A stretch of DNA of 64,000 nt from Tethya wilhelma (lineage: Eukaryota; Porifera; Demospongiae; Tethyida; Tethyidae): the NCBI GenBank assembly GCA_964030475.1, contig CAXIPT010000001.1, forward strand, positions 11,093,593-11,157,592. The letters are read 5' to 3'. Below the pieces are notes generated by a model. That model was not told the DNA's origin, did no database searches, and was given only the letters and a program-made list of their open reading frames with translations. Below, one piece after another: positions 44,435 through 55,856 of the stretch. The position numbers and the translations under genes are program-made. Position 1 is the first letter of the stretch. Every line of letters starts with the position of its first letter.

Positions 44435-45723
44435 AAGTTGTACTTATCCACCTTATCAAGAATCATTGGACATTGTTTTACATATCAAGAAATGGCAATG
44501 CTCTATGTCAAGTGTACTTTTACAACCAAAAGTTGTAACAAAACATGGAAATGTGGTAAAAAATGAATATTAATAATGTAGTTTGCTTCACAAAATTTCA
44601 TGTTAACTGGATACTACTTTTCTTGTTTGTCTTAGTTTGCAGACACACACAGCAACAAGTTTAACTCCCATCATCAGCACTAGTCTGATCACCATATTTC
44701 CAACTCATACTTTGTTTCAGCGGAGTTGAGTCAGTGTGATACTCCAAAATTTCACTTTGAACAGCCTCTTAGACATACTGCTATTGGTTCATAGCCATCA
44801 TATTCATGGAGTGATCTTATGACAGCTCTTACAATCTTGGTTTGGGTCAGAGTGAGATTTTCCAGCACTGCTAATTAGAGATTTTAGCTCAGAATTCATA
44901 GACTGCTGTGACACTCATGCTGATATGGTCTGGTTTACTGTACAAGAAGTGATAGTGCATAAAATGAAAACAGCTAATAAGTTAAACCACTAAAATATGG
45001 CCTCTGAAAAATATAAACATGTAGTGAAGACTTCAGGCTACCGCTTAGTTGATCAGTCAAGCCTTTTGGTATGAAATCGGCATAAGCTGACCCTCAAACA
45101 CTGGCCTCAGTACCCAGTGGCAACACTGGTGTCAAATCACAACTCTATCCAGCTTTTGCAGTTAAAAAATCTTACTTACCATTGTTAAAAGTAGGCTTTA
45201 TTGATTGATACAAACTTCAGGGCGATTTAGCAGACCTTAGTTTAACAGTAACCCCCCCGCTTTCTTGGCATCATCTTGCTGCTCATTCATCACTCTATTA
45301 AACGCCACACGTACCTAATGAATATCGTTAGCCAAGAGAAGATACTTCCTGTTTTGTAGACCCACCTCCAAATCCACATCCTGCTAATACAGGATTTTGT
45401 ACTATGCAGAACTGAAGTGGTCAAATATTTTGCGGTTTTGCAGACCTTAGTACCACAGGTTAGTAGTTGTGTTTGGCATCATAATAATCACAAAAGACTG
45501 AACTTTAATAATCAGCCCATACTATTCTGATATGTTAAATTGAAAAATCATAACAATACAAAGTAGTGCAAAAATCAAATCCCTTTTAGTATCATGCAGT
45601 ACTTACTACACATACACTACAAGCACTCTACAACACAAATTAGAATATGCAAATTTTTATTACTATGGTAAAATTGACAAGATTTCTTGATATGGTAAGT
45701 CCGTCTGGTCTTGGCCGGCGGTA
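44435..45723. other. BEL 3' non-coding region
   Basis: About 1.3 kb between the end of BEL pol and the 3' LTR. No frame of note is present. The bases before the LTR (ggccggcggta) are the only purine-leaning tract and may include the plus-strand primer. Confidence 0.5.
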
Positions 45724-46119
45724 TGTACAGCTATTTGTTAGTATAGTTTTAAGGATTCTGAGCAAGTTTTTGCCTACAAACTCTTGTGTTAATTTGTGTG
45801 AGAATTGTTTGTTGTTTGTAGACTCTCTGTCTAGCAAGTCTCTGCTTGCCTAGTTGATTCTGTACTGGTTTGACTGGTTTACTGATCTAGTTTGTCTGGT
45901 TGTGTATACATTTCCTATATAAGTGAAGCTGTTTTTTGCTAGTTTGTGAGTTACCTTCAGTCTTCTTGATTGATCGTACATTTGTGATTGTTATTAAGTT
46001 TGATTAAGTCAGTGAACAGTTTGCGTGCTCAAGCACCGCGTTAGATAATCCTCTACTCTGTCTAGAATTGACTGTACAATCAAGGGTTTGATATCATTTA
46101 TTCCGATAAAGGCTCAATA
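45724..46119 (+). repeat. 3' LTR of BEL
   Basis: The LTR starts TGTACAGCTATT and ends GGCTCAATA. Relative to the 5' LTR it has a deletion near the start and an insertion acatttgtgattg near 45979. taggt follows at 46120-46124. Confidence 0.9.
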
Positions 46120-46968
46120 TAGGTCAAAAAGCTACCAGGTAACATGGTTTTAGTACCATCCAACCCTCCAATCCAGAAAATGCCATAAATTTTATAGTAA
46201 AATCTGGTTGGTTTACCCTTGGAGAAGAGTGTGCACCTATACACACTGACAAGATTCATTCCTTTGAATGGAAAAATTGTACCCCATGAAATCTAGAAAA
46301 ATACCTCTGCTTGAAAGTTGACAAAAGCTACTACATAAACACAAGCAATACATGCGGCTAACCCCAGATTCAATCATTAATACTATGACACACTAGGAGC
46401 TTGCTGAGCATTTGAAAAGAGTGGGACGTCTTCCTAGAGATTAACAAAGCCATGAGGAACTTTGTCAAACACTGAAAAAAATGGAGAGGTCACGTTCGCT
46501 AGTCATGACCATGCTACCATTTTAAATATGGGGTTTTTAATGATTACAGTCCACATACTGTACAACAGAGCAGTATTCTATACAGATGAAGAGTATAAAG
46601 AACTTAATAACTTACATGACACTGTCTGTATACAATCTCTAGTTGAGCAACCTGAGATTCACGTCATCAGTGGAAGACCAAGCATCAATTATTAGTGACC
46701 GTATTGATTGCTTGAGAACAATGTCCAGAATGATAGTATATTGATTCATGACACAGTACAATTCTTTACTGGGGACCACACTCAATTTGAGCAGGTAACC
46801 AAAGTTGGAGGCACTTGCAAGTGTGGTGCATATGGGTGCAAGGAAACTCTATTTGACAGCGGATCACATTCTCTTTACCACAAGGGAAGATCTTTAACAG
46901 TCACTAGCTATGAAAGGTGTGTATGGAAAACATGTAGGTGTGGTCAGACCATTTGATGAGTTGAGGGC
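46120..46968 (+). pseudogene. Gene B, middle part
   Basis: The frame entering from the B 5' part continues here after one taggt. Segments seen are GWFTLGEECAPIHTDKIHSF, HDHATILNMGFLMITVHILY, AVFYTDEEYKEL, DTVQFFTGDHTQFEQVT and a zinc-binding-like CKCGAYGCKE, then FDELR at the target site of the next insertion. Several stops and frame changes occur. The part after this resumes at 53770. Confidence 0.65.
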
Positions 46969-46982
46969 AGAGGAGGTTGGAC

Positions 46983-47177
46983 ACAATCACGTGCATCAAA
47001 ATTTTGCTGACACAGCAATTTTTTTGTCATTTGATTTACATTGAATGTGTAGGATCTCTTTTTTTGCTTCCTGACATTGTCTGTAGCTTTGTTCTTTGAC
47101 TGTTCTAGTTGTTCGTAGTTAAAAGTTTAAGTTGAGTGTGTGAGCCCGTCTGAGCCCGTGCAACTTTGGTCGTGTTG
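46983..47177 (+). promoter_or_regulatory. Leader and presumed promoter of gene C
   Basis: About 195 bp separate the left inverted end from the ATG of C. It is T-rich with ctctttttttgcttcc and a repeated tgagcccgtc. No TATA box is clear. The role as promoter is inferred from position. Confidence 0.35.
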
Positions 47178-50100
47178 ATGGCATCTAAACGAGGCAGAGA
47201 TTCAGACTCTTCTAATGGAAATGGTCACTCACAATCTACCCCCCTTGGTCTTGTTGCCCCTGTGGACCTATCACAGTTAACCGAATCACTTCAAAAAATT
47301 GTTTTGACTGGTACTAGTGTAACTAGTAGTGTCACTCCTTCAAAAAGAAAGAACAGTCACAAGAAGAAAAGACGTTTGGACTTCGATGAAAATGGTCAAG
47401 ATGAAGTCACCTCAATGCCCAAGTGGAGTGCACCAGAGCTTTGGTCCTTAGTGAAATTTATTTTGCTGTTTTGTGATGGGCACAAATGGCCAGCAGGGAA
47501 GGATATGAAGTTTTGGGATTCTGCTGCTGATTATGTCCAAAAGGCAGCAGGTACTCTCCATACTCGATCAGGTATGATAGTACAGTATGCTGTATAAATA
47601 AAATAATTATAAAAAAATATTACATATGTGATTTCATTATACTCATGAAGGTTCAGCATGTCGATCAAGGGTTACTCACAGCCTTCACAAAAAGTTCAAA
47701 AGTCCACTTATTGCTGATCAACATTTCCAGTCAACGCTGAGTACAAGTGTGGAGTCTAGGCAGGTTGAGCATTCTTCTGAAAGTGAGGTAATTATAATCG
47801 AAATGTACTGCTATATCACACGATCATATTATACTTAGCAGGGGGTGAAGAGGTCAGAGACTTGCCAAAATGAACCTTCTATTTGTCCATACTGTTTCAT
47901 GCTAAAATGTGACACACTCACACCCACACGTGCACATATATATACACACAGCAGCAGCAGCAGCAGCAGCAGTCACACTCAGAGAGAACATCCCTGAATG
48001 TACGATCACAGTGTGTTTCTGCATTCAATTTACTCTGTCCATCTGAACAGTTGATTTTGCTCTCCAAACTGTTTGCTGAGTACACCAAGACCAACATGAC
48101 TCACAGCATTCCTGGTGATTTCCTGACACTAGTTGTACAGGCATCAGAACACATGAAGGAAAATAATCGCAGTAATGTGCTGTATACACTAGCAAAGTCA
48201 TTGGGAACCATGCGTTCTGATGGAACTGACTCCTTGCTCCCAGTCAAACGGATGCCTATGGGTCTACTTGAACACACTGCGAATTATTTTTCCTCTGATG
48301 CCATCAATCAGGTATGTGTGTGTGTATGTGTGGAATGTGCATCATGTATTTACTGCTATTATTATTACTATTGTATAGATTCATTGCCCAGAAGATTATC
48401 GTTGTTGGTTGCAATCTATGTACACACTCTTTGGAACTAAGTGGGCCAAACTATTTTGTGGTCCTGTGTTGAGCTATGCACCAATTGGACAAGCTCCCTC
48501 CAATTCAACTTCAGAAACACGCTCCTTGCATCCAACAAATGTAAGAATAATGTCATACTCATGCAGTAGTACTATATATCAGCATAAATTTTGCATGCAA
48601 CATGCAGGCACTGGTAAATGTACCTGCTGTATCGGAAAGGACACTCAGAAGAGACATCGCAAGCAGTTCGGTAACAATTGATGCATCAATTCAGGTTTGT
48701 GTGAATAGGAGCTGTATATGCTAGAAATATAGGGTGTATGTTTAGACTCCACAGTGTCACTATTGTATGGGATAGTCCTTTTGTCTGCATTGTGAGGCTA
48801 CTTATATGTCTAATGAAGTAACCCAATTTGTGGTGTGAAAAAACTATACATGTTGATTCAACATACTCGTATTCCTGAGATAAAATTTAATACTGAATGA
48901 TTAATTGATCTATCCATTCAGACAATAGTACTAGATGATGCAAAAAAGACAGCTCCCCAAGGAACACGTTGGTGGATCAAAGGTGACGCATGTGACCTTG
49001 TTAAAGGATTGGGAGAATCTTTGACTGGAGTGTGGTCTGGAGATGTTGACTTGAATGACAACCAACTTCAATCTCTCTACCAGCAGTATAGTAACCGTAA
49101 AAAGTCCATCGAGACACTGGGTCTGCCAAATCCAAATGATAGCAATGCTGTGGTTAAACACCTCCTAGAGGAAAAAAGCCATTTGGAAGCTGATTTAGAG
49201 TTTATCACTGAAAGTGAGTAATTGGTTACTATATGATACATTTCTGTTTACATTGCAATCTTGTAGCTTCGAGTGACATGTACAGTACATATTGTTTTTC
49301 AGAGCTTGTTAGCACCAACTCAGCTTATGCAGACAAGACAAAAGAGCCTAAGCACTCCGACAAGGCAATGTTTGCTCTTGCATGGAATCTCAAAGAGCTT
49401 ACTACAACACGTGATGATTGCCGAAAGCTGGTGTCTGAATTGAGCAACCTGTCACTCTCTCTGTCCAACCCTCTTTGTGACATTACTGATTCCAATCTTC
49501 CCTTGAAATTGTCATCCCTTAGAAAATCTCTTGCCATTACAGTGAAGTCAGTGTTTTGGTATAAAAGGGTTCCTGCAACACATGCATTTGTGTTCATGAT
49601 CTCTACTGACAAGCGTGCAGTGAAACCATATGCATTACCTGTCCAATGCATTCCATGTGCTGGTTTATCTGAGAAACAGATTCGTCAACTAACCAATGAG
49701 CTTATTTCAGAAATGACAAAGAGAGAAATGACCATATATGGTAAGTGTATTGTAATTAATATCATAATTAACGTACTTATTTGTACAATCTATTATGAAA
49801 AACAGGTGCTGTCAGCAATGGAGAGTTCAATTTTTTGAGAGCAAAAGGGTACACTCGACCCCTTTCCATTTTTACTGTTCGTTCTCAGGTTTGAAACAAG
49901 TACTCCAGGTTAAGCCACAAAACTATGGCTTCCATGCTCACCCCAAGTAAGAATTCAACTGCATAAAATTATTGTATCCCTAATCATGAATTATTTTAAT
50001 TATTTATAGGAATGGTAAATGGAAAATTGGTGGCAGAACGACCCAATCCTGCAGTCAGTTCTACGTTGTTAATTAAAATTTGGAAATGGACACAAGAGAA

Positions 50101-51579
50101 GGCTTCTCTGGATGATATAGTACATCGTCTTCGACCTAAGACTGTACCTATAGGCTACAATTTTCACACATGGATATCAGGCATATTAATTATATACATA
50201 CACATGTAAGCAATATCATGATGATTTATTGTGTTGTGTAATTCTTACGTCCATTCACTGTACTATTTTTAGAGACTGTTACTGATATGATGCGTTCAAT
50301 TTTGGCACAACTGGAGTATCAATATCAGATTCGTGAGTGGGACAAGAGAGGAGTACCATTCAGTGAACATGTATATGTTCCTGAGAATCATCCTTTGACC
50401 AACCAACCATTTTATGAGGTGGAGGATGAACCTCATGTACTGAAGGTGTGTTACATTTTGTGCACATGCATGTATACTATATATATATCATACGTACGGT
50501 AATATGTATAGTAGGAATGGGCCAAATGTCCCATTTGTTGTACATGTGCATCACCATGCACACATATATACAATTACAGTATATATATATGTACATACAC
50601 ATGTGCTATAGAGAATTGCAGCTAGTACACGGAGAGGTGGACCCCAAAAGCTAATGCTTGAACGCTTTGTTGAAGCACTGTCAGACCCATCAACTAACTT
50701 GACATATAGTGCTCTGACAGGTGAGCGAAAGCAATCCGTGGAAGATGCAGAACGGTTGTTCAGTCCCAACATGGTAGCATTCATGAAGAAAAAAGGCTAC
50801 AAAAATGAGGAGGAATTTATTCGTGTGGTGTGCAACTGGCGTCGTGCCAATGATGAAAGAGGTCTCACAGAAAACCAGAGAAGCCAGTTCAATCGTCAGT
50901 TTATGGATTACATTCTAAACGACTTAATTCCCTGGTACAAACAAAACCCAGATCTAAGTACACTAGAGGTGAACAGGTCAGTTGTTATTATTTTTTTTTT
51001 TAAATTTTTTTGCAGACAATTCAGTATATACGTGTGTGACATATACAATTAATGATGTCTATGAATATATTTAGGGCACTCAACAATGTGTGTGGTTTTA
51101 CTCGTGAGACACTTATTGCCATCACCACCAATATTGAGGGAAGAGAGTTTAGGAGAGTACGTACAGCAGATGTAGAACACCCCAGGTCTACATCCACAGA
51201 CGATGCTGAGTGTTTTTTCTCCGTGATGCGAGATCTAATAGGCAAAGAATTCACCATGAAACAAGTGAAGATAGGGTTTCGCAAAGTAGTATTGGAATTC
51301 TGCAAACGAATTGACCCAGATCTGAACTTCTACTACCATACCTCTGCTCATTCACGTTTTCATGAGGGGCCTCTCCCAGACTTCAACCAAGCTAAGCCGA
51401 AGCCAAGAAAGACAAAGAGGGTTCCTCGTCGAGAACAACCATCGGCATTTGTTCCAGGAAGAGCAACACTTCCAGTACGAGGTTCAATATCAGTAAGACC
51501 TCAATTTCATAATGTACCACTGGAATTACCACCACCGCCTGGTGTTCCTTATCACATCGATGAACATTCATATGCGTAA
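47178..51579 (+). pseudogene. Gene C: 12-exon, ~1074-residue candidate transposase (one stop)
   Basis: Exons: 47178-47571, 47651-47787, 47952-48311, 48379-48540, 48608-48694, 48922-49213, 49303-49740, 49806-49946, 50010-50180, 50273-50445, 50612-50976, 51075-51579. All phases agree; introns are GT-AG except a GC donor at 50181. Content: a Ser/Lys-rich start; a SANT-like WSAPELWSLVKFILLFCDGH; polyglutamine; GTRWWIKGDACDLVKGLGES followed by GVWSGDVDLNDNQLQ, with conserved acidic residues; VFMISTDKRAVKPYALPVQC; NGEFNFLRAKGYTRPLS; and a C-terminal VEHPRSTSTDDAECFFSVMR with a basic, proline-rich tail. One TGA (49891) in exon 8 is CGA in the second copy. I know similar proteins from cnidarians but no function. 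A transposase is the best guess. Confidence 0.65.
47949..47972 (+). repeat. CAG repeat at a splice acceptor of gene C
   Basis: Eight CAG units begin exactly at the acceptor (..tatacacacag|cag). In the second copy of C the tract is nine CAG, one CAA and one CAG. Each CAG is itself a possible acceptor, so length changes keep the frame and add or remove glutamines. Confidence 0.75.
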
Positions 51580-51825
51580 CTCAAGCTGACTCAATAATTA
51601 TGATTGTAACATAAGAAGGTCATAATGATTATAATAATTGATTTTGAATTGAGATCATAAGCTTAGCATGTATATATAGATCAATGTTACAATGTAGCAA
51701 CAAAACAATCGATTGTTTGGGAAGTTTATTATAAGTTTTTTATGATTCATGAAGTATTACAATAATTTTAGCGAGTTTCAAGATTAAACTTAAGTCAGAA
51801 GCATGTGATTATTGTCCATCAGATC

Positions 51826-53678
51826 CTATCTGGTACTGGCACACCTTACAATAGCTGGTGGCCACTGGCCCCTAACAGTAACATCAACACCAGCATAATG
51901 AAAGCACCACTGTGTGGTGCATAAGCCTCGGCACCCTAGCTAGCACACTTACGCATACACTGTGTAAAAGAGTGTATTATATACCTACACATATGGCCCA
52001 GGTGTATCAACATGTAAAACAAATCTACCATGCAATCATAGTAGGCCCAAGTTAGCCTATAGTCCCCAGGCTCCTCAGCTTAGTAGCCAGTCAGGCATGC
52101 AGTGAAGTTCACTGATACAAACAACACATATCTAAGCTCAGTACTAGATCATATAAATGACACAGTTCAGTCCTCATCCGTCATCATATATGATTGCAGT
52201 CTCAGTTTGACCAAGCAACAGTAAGAACAGTACTAAATCATACATTCACAGTTCTACAAAGTGTTATCTCACTTGAGTTACTTACTTGACCAAGCAGCTA
52301 TCTGATTTTATAGTGAACTGGCCTGGCCCAGCACTCTACATCACTCATCCCATGCAAGCTCAACTGTATTTCTAGATAACGCACATCACATGGGGCGTGA
52401 TCGATGGGTGCGGTTTCGAAGCCTAAGCGCTCAGAGATGCACAAAAGCCTCAGATCTCAGAAACTACAGCGTTTTGCAAGATTCTACACGTCAAATTTCA
52501 AGATAATTTCGATTAATGAACGTAAGTACCTTCCATTTCGACTCTACAGCTGCCGTTCTTCAGATAACTTAGTAACAGACAGACAGACGCACACACAAAA
52601 CGACTACCATAACCCTCTGCACGTGCTACGCACGTGCCGAGGCTTAATAACCAGGTCCAGTGCGGCTCCAGGTAAGCAAATACTTGGCCCAAGAAATATT
52701 AACACCACAAATGAGGGAACGACTCATTGCTCTGTGTACATGTTCAGTGGCTTCCTTTACCACATATCCAATTGTTTGCCATTTACCAGAAATCAAAACT
52801 TTAAAGGCAATGGCACCTGAGTCGTAAGGATTATCAGGTTCTGGAAACAGGTTAACAGATACATGGTTTCCTATTTCCAACTGCTCACTCACTACCTTCA
52901 GTGTTGATTGATAAGAATCACTCTTTGTTGTTCCGATTACCTTGAATGTTACTGTGTGCGTGATGTCTTCAGACTCAGAATCAGACTGAGTCCCATCATC
53001 TTCTTCCTGTGATTCCTATACATAATACGACCAATGATGTATATGACATGCAATGGAAGATGTTATTGTCGTGTACGGAGTAAGAAGTCATTTCTATATA
53101 TGCATATTGGCAATATAATGACGTACCCCTGTCATGATCACCGGAGTCTCATCAATATCATCATCATTTTCATTGGAGTACGGCTCACAATCCCATATAA
53201 TATAGACACCATCAGTTGAAAGTTGCAGTGAATCAATCTTAACACGTTGGGCAAACACTTGAGTCTATATGTATTTATGACAACGGTTTAATACTCACGG
53301 ATGATACTCTTTATGGTATCACATGATAAATTACTTTGATAATACTGAATTAGCTTGCTATAGAGAAACTACAAAGTTTATGTTAAACTGACTTACCTCC
53401 ACCAAAAACGCCGTCGTTACGAATACAAATGTTGGACACTTCTTTACGACTTTACTATTTATAAATGCGTCAAATCTTTCAGTTGACCCAGTGCCAGTGC
53501 CATCCAGACTCCGTTCAACCTCTACTTGACGAAGCTCTACGGTCAATACGTCAAAATAGGGCAGTTTATATTTAAACGGATCTTCCATGGACAAGATGGC
53601 CACCTTCTCTGTCAGAGCTGAGTCGATAGCAATTTCTTCAAGACACTCGAACTTCTTGCCGTCTGCTGCTACTGCCAT
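51826..53678 (-). CDS. Gene D: HIRAN-domain protein, 286 residues, split by a short Helentron
   Basis: Exons are 53678-53397, 53264-53127 and 53015-51826, the last interrupted by 51898-52646. All splice sites are GT-AG and in phase. Exon 1 starts MAVAADGKKFECLEEIAIDS. Exon 3 holds an acidic stretch and a HIRAN-like core, NLFPEPDNPYDSGAIAFKVL and WQTIGYVVKEATEHVH. HIRAN domains (as in HLTF/Rad5) bind DNA ends, so D may help recognise element ends; this is inference. The frame remains open through both halves of exon 3 once the Helentron is ignored, and the stop at 51826-51828 is natural. D converges on C. Confidence 0.75.
51898..52646 (-). mobile_element. Short non-autonomous Helentron in gene D
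   Basis: On the minus strand it starts TAAGCCTCGGCACGTGCGTA, and it ends GCCGAGGCTTATGCACCACA followed by the stem partner gtggtgc and tttcat. These are the same ends as the 9.7 kb Helentron. It lies between T and T in a tyrosine codon region of gene D. No target bases are duplicated, as expected of Helitron-type insertion. The 749-bp interior is non-coding. Confidence 0.9.
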
Positions 53679-53769
53679 GTTTGCAACACACACACACACG
53701 TGGAGCTGGAGGTACACTATAATTACATTCCATTGTCATGTGATTCTTGCGTAATGTCCAACCTCCTCT

Positions 53770-54027
53770 GAGTTGAGGGTAGAAGGGAACTGCGAGCAAG
53801 AGGAATGCTGTACGAAACAAGCATATCCAAAAGCATGAAGAAGGATGACCTACAACTGCTAAGTGAGACTTTGAAGTGTCCCTGCTTTACTGCTATACAG
53901 AGCCTGTCCTCACTAAACCTGTCATCGTAACGAGATCAATGCAAGTGAACCTCTGCATGACCTAAAGGGTCACATTTGCAATTTACTCACTGAACTACAA
54001 GAGATTCTGCCTGCAGAGGGGTACACA
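53770..54027 (+). pseudogene. Gene B, third part
   Basis: After the right-hand gagttgaggg, B homology resumes with ELRARGMLYETSISKSMKKD, an indel near 53786, then SEPLHDLKGHICNLLTELQE. It ends where a gypsy LTR begins at 54028. The same region of B is seen, more diverged, at 55857-56118, so that is a different copy. Confidence 0.6.
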
Positions 54028-54242
54028 TGTAACGGCCAGGGTCTGAAGCCGCACGTTGAGTGTTGCTAGCTATGATTACTTGTCCTAGTTACTGGTAATA
54101 GGTTCTTTATTTACAGCAAAAGCAACAACTACTCACAATACAAAGTAGGAAAGTGACTATACAACAAAGATCAAGAGCTTCCTGTATATACTTAGTCAGG
54201 GCTAAATTACAACATAAATATTAACTTCTATTAGTCACTACA
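54028..54242 (-). repeat. 3' LTR of the truncated gypsy element
   Basis: On the minus strand it starts TGTAGTGACTAATAG and ends GGCCGTTACA. The tract at 54243-54251 is the likely polypurine primer. There is no partner LTR in the window. Confidence 0.75.
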
Positions 54243-54324
54243 ATTCCCCTTGCTGAGATAGTTGCTTGTTCTCGAGTCACGAACAAGTAGAATATTGATA
54301 ATCATTAATTTATAGTCTTCACAG

Positions 54325-55145
54325 TCAGTCTTCATGAGATTCCGGGACTGCTCGCCGAGCTGCTGCTGTCATACTGCGAGTGATTGGTCCATCAGTCCGT
54401 TGTGGTTGGACACTGCAGTCTTTATGTGAAGGAGTCTTTCCTTTGCATTTGTTCCTTCTTCTCTTTCCAGTTGCACCACACCAAGATGTGTCAGGTAACT
54501 CAGGGTAGCACGGTCGAACACGATCTAGCGAGACGAAGATTGGTTCAGCTTCAGGTTTATCCACCGGTCTGACCTACACATTGTTTGGTGTAGCTGAGAG
54601 TACCCGATAAGGCCCAAAAAACGGTCAGGCAAGCTTCCACGCTTTGCCTTTCACTTCTGGCATGTACACCATTACTCTGTCTCCCTCGTTGTACTTAGTT
54701 TCTTTGGAGTGCTTGTCGTAGTGGCGTTTCTGTCTCTCTTGGGCTACCTTAATGTTTTCCTGGGCACTTCTCCAGGCTTCCGACAATCCTAGAGTCACAG
54801 CCATGCGGTAATCATCAGGAAAGATGACATAAGGACTTCTGACATGATTGAGAACATTTTCTGAGGGGAGTCGTGGATCCCTACCATAAAGAAGATAGAA
54901 TGGAGATTCACATGTAGATTCCTGAACCATGGCTCAATACGCGAACAGGAGGAATGGTAGGTGAGTGTCCCAGTCACTTCTATTTTCCTCTGCACATTTT
55001 GCAATCATGTGGGAGAGCGTGCCATTAAAACGCTCAACGAGTCCGTCTGTTTGAGGGTGATAGCCGGAAGTATTCACCTTCTTGATATCGAGCAACGAAC
55101 ACACTTCCAAGACAACTTCGGACAGGAAGTTTGGTCCTCTGTCAG
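54325..55145 (-). pseudogene. Gypsy integrase C-terminal region, broken
   Basis: The integrase core end is visible near 55140 (LLSDRGPNFL-type second Asp) and the conserved HPQTDGLVERFN region near 55050. CESPFYLLYGRDPRLPSEN follows at 54910, then a coiled coil (KVAQERQKRHYDKHSKETK) and a tail ending 54325. Frame changes and stops occur near 54935 and 54600. Everything upstream (reverse transcriptase, gag) is absent. Confidence 0.8.
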
Positions 55146-55856
55146 ATAAGAGCTTGGACCATCATAGCTCTCATTCTCCCAAAGGCACTCTTTCTCCAAC
55201 GGACCCTCATATAGCTATTATTCTCCCATTACGGTTAACTAATTAATATTCATAGAGGCAAAATTAAAATCCGGTACAGAAGAAGCATAGCTCAGAGTTT
55301 GGCATAGTGCTTGTTAGTTAGCTAATGGTCTGAACTAAACATCCCTCACTGTTTTTTGTTGTAATGCTACAGTAACGCTAAATTACTGAAAGAAATAATG
55401 AATTTTAGATCATACTTACCATAACATTGCCGTTTATCATCACGCTTTGGTCTGAAATTATCAGCAAGAACCTTTTAGTATAATCTTCTAGCATCACTTT
55501 AAGCTTTGTTTGACTCGAGTCTTTCTGTGCTGGAAAATCTGTTATTCACAAGAGGTCTCTTTCTCAACTCTCCATGAGGCTAAGTTCTATACAGTGACAC
55601 ACTCTTCTAATACTGCGTTTAGTATTGACAATCTTTATCTACTAATTATTTATGATATTCATTGTAGGTTGCTTGTACGACTACAAGCTAAATACACACA
55701 GCAGGTGCCGTGTGCACTATAATGAGCTGGAAGAGCTTGGCAATCCTTAACCAACCTGAGTGACCCGTGCCTTAAGTGCACTGTTATAGATGTGACACAA
55801 TCAGATTGCCAACAATTTATGCTCTCTGGAACACTGTAGAAACAAAACTCTATTCA
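55146..55856. other. Unassigned stretch
   Basis: This is AT-rich sequence between the gypsy truncation and the second B-like remnant. A frame at 55510-55722 (YDIHCRLLVRLQAKYTQQVP near its end) could be an exon, but I do not recognise it. No inverted repeats were noticed. Confidence 0.35.

Larger units (their letters stand above)
31606..46119 (+). mobile_element. BEL/Pao LTR retrotransposon carrying nested insertions
   Basis: LTRs at 31606-32016 and 45724-46119 flank gag-pol of BEL type. The duplicated target taggt is exact (31601-31605 and 46120-46124), and gene B continues in frame across it. Without nested DNA (37264-44082) the element is about 7.7 kb. Several stops and frame changes are present, so it is inactive. 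LTR differences (a deletion near the 5' end, a 5-base insertion acattt-like region) suggest moderate age. Confidence 0.9.
46969..53769. mobile_element. C-D element: two-gene DNA transposon, superfamily unknown
   Basis: Inverted ends agaggaggttggac (46969-46982) and gtccaacctcctct (53756-53769) enclose 6801 bp. gagttgaggg plus c/t is duplicated on each side (46958-46968, 53770-53780), an 11-bp duplication with one late mismatch. Gene B homology stops at the left end and resumes at the right, so the unit is an insertion. It has two convergent genes, C (plus) and D (minus), with their stops 246 bp apart. The 11-bp duplication is near Mutator-like lengths (8-11), but neither protein resembles a Mutator transposase to my eye. 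Confidence 0.8.
54028..55145 (-). mobile_element. Ty3/gypsy element, 3' part only
   Basis: An LTR (54028-54242) is preceded on the minus strand by a purine tract aaggggaat and the end of pol. The element is truncated near 55145 by sequence I cannot identify. It inserted into gene B. Confidence 0.8.
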
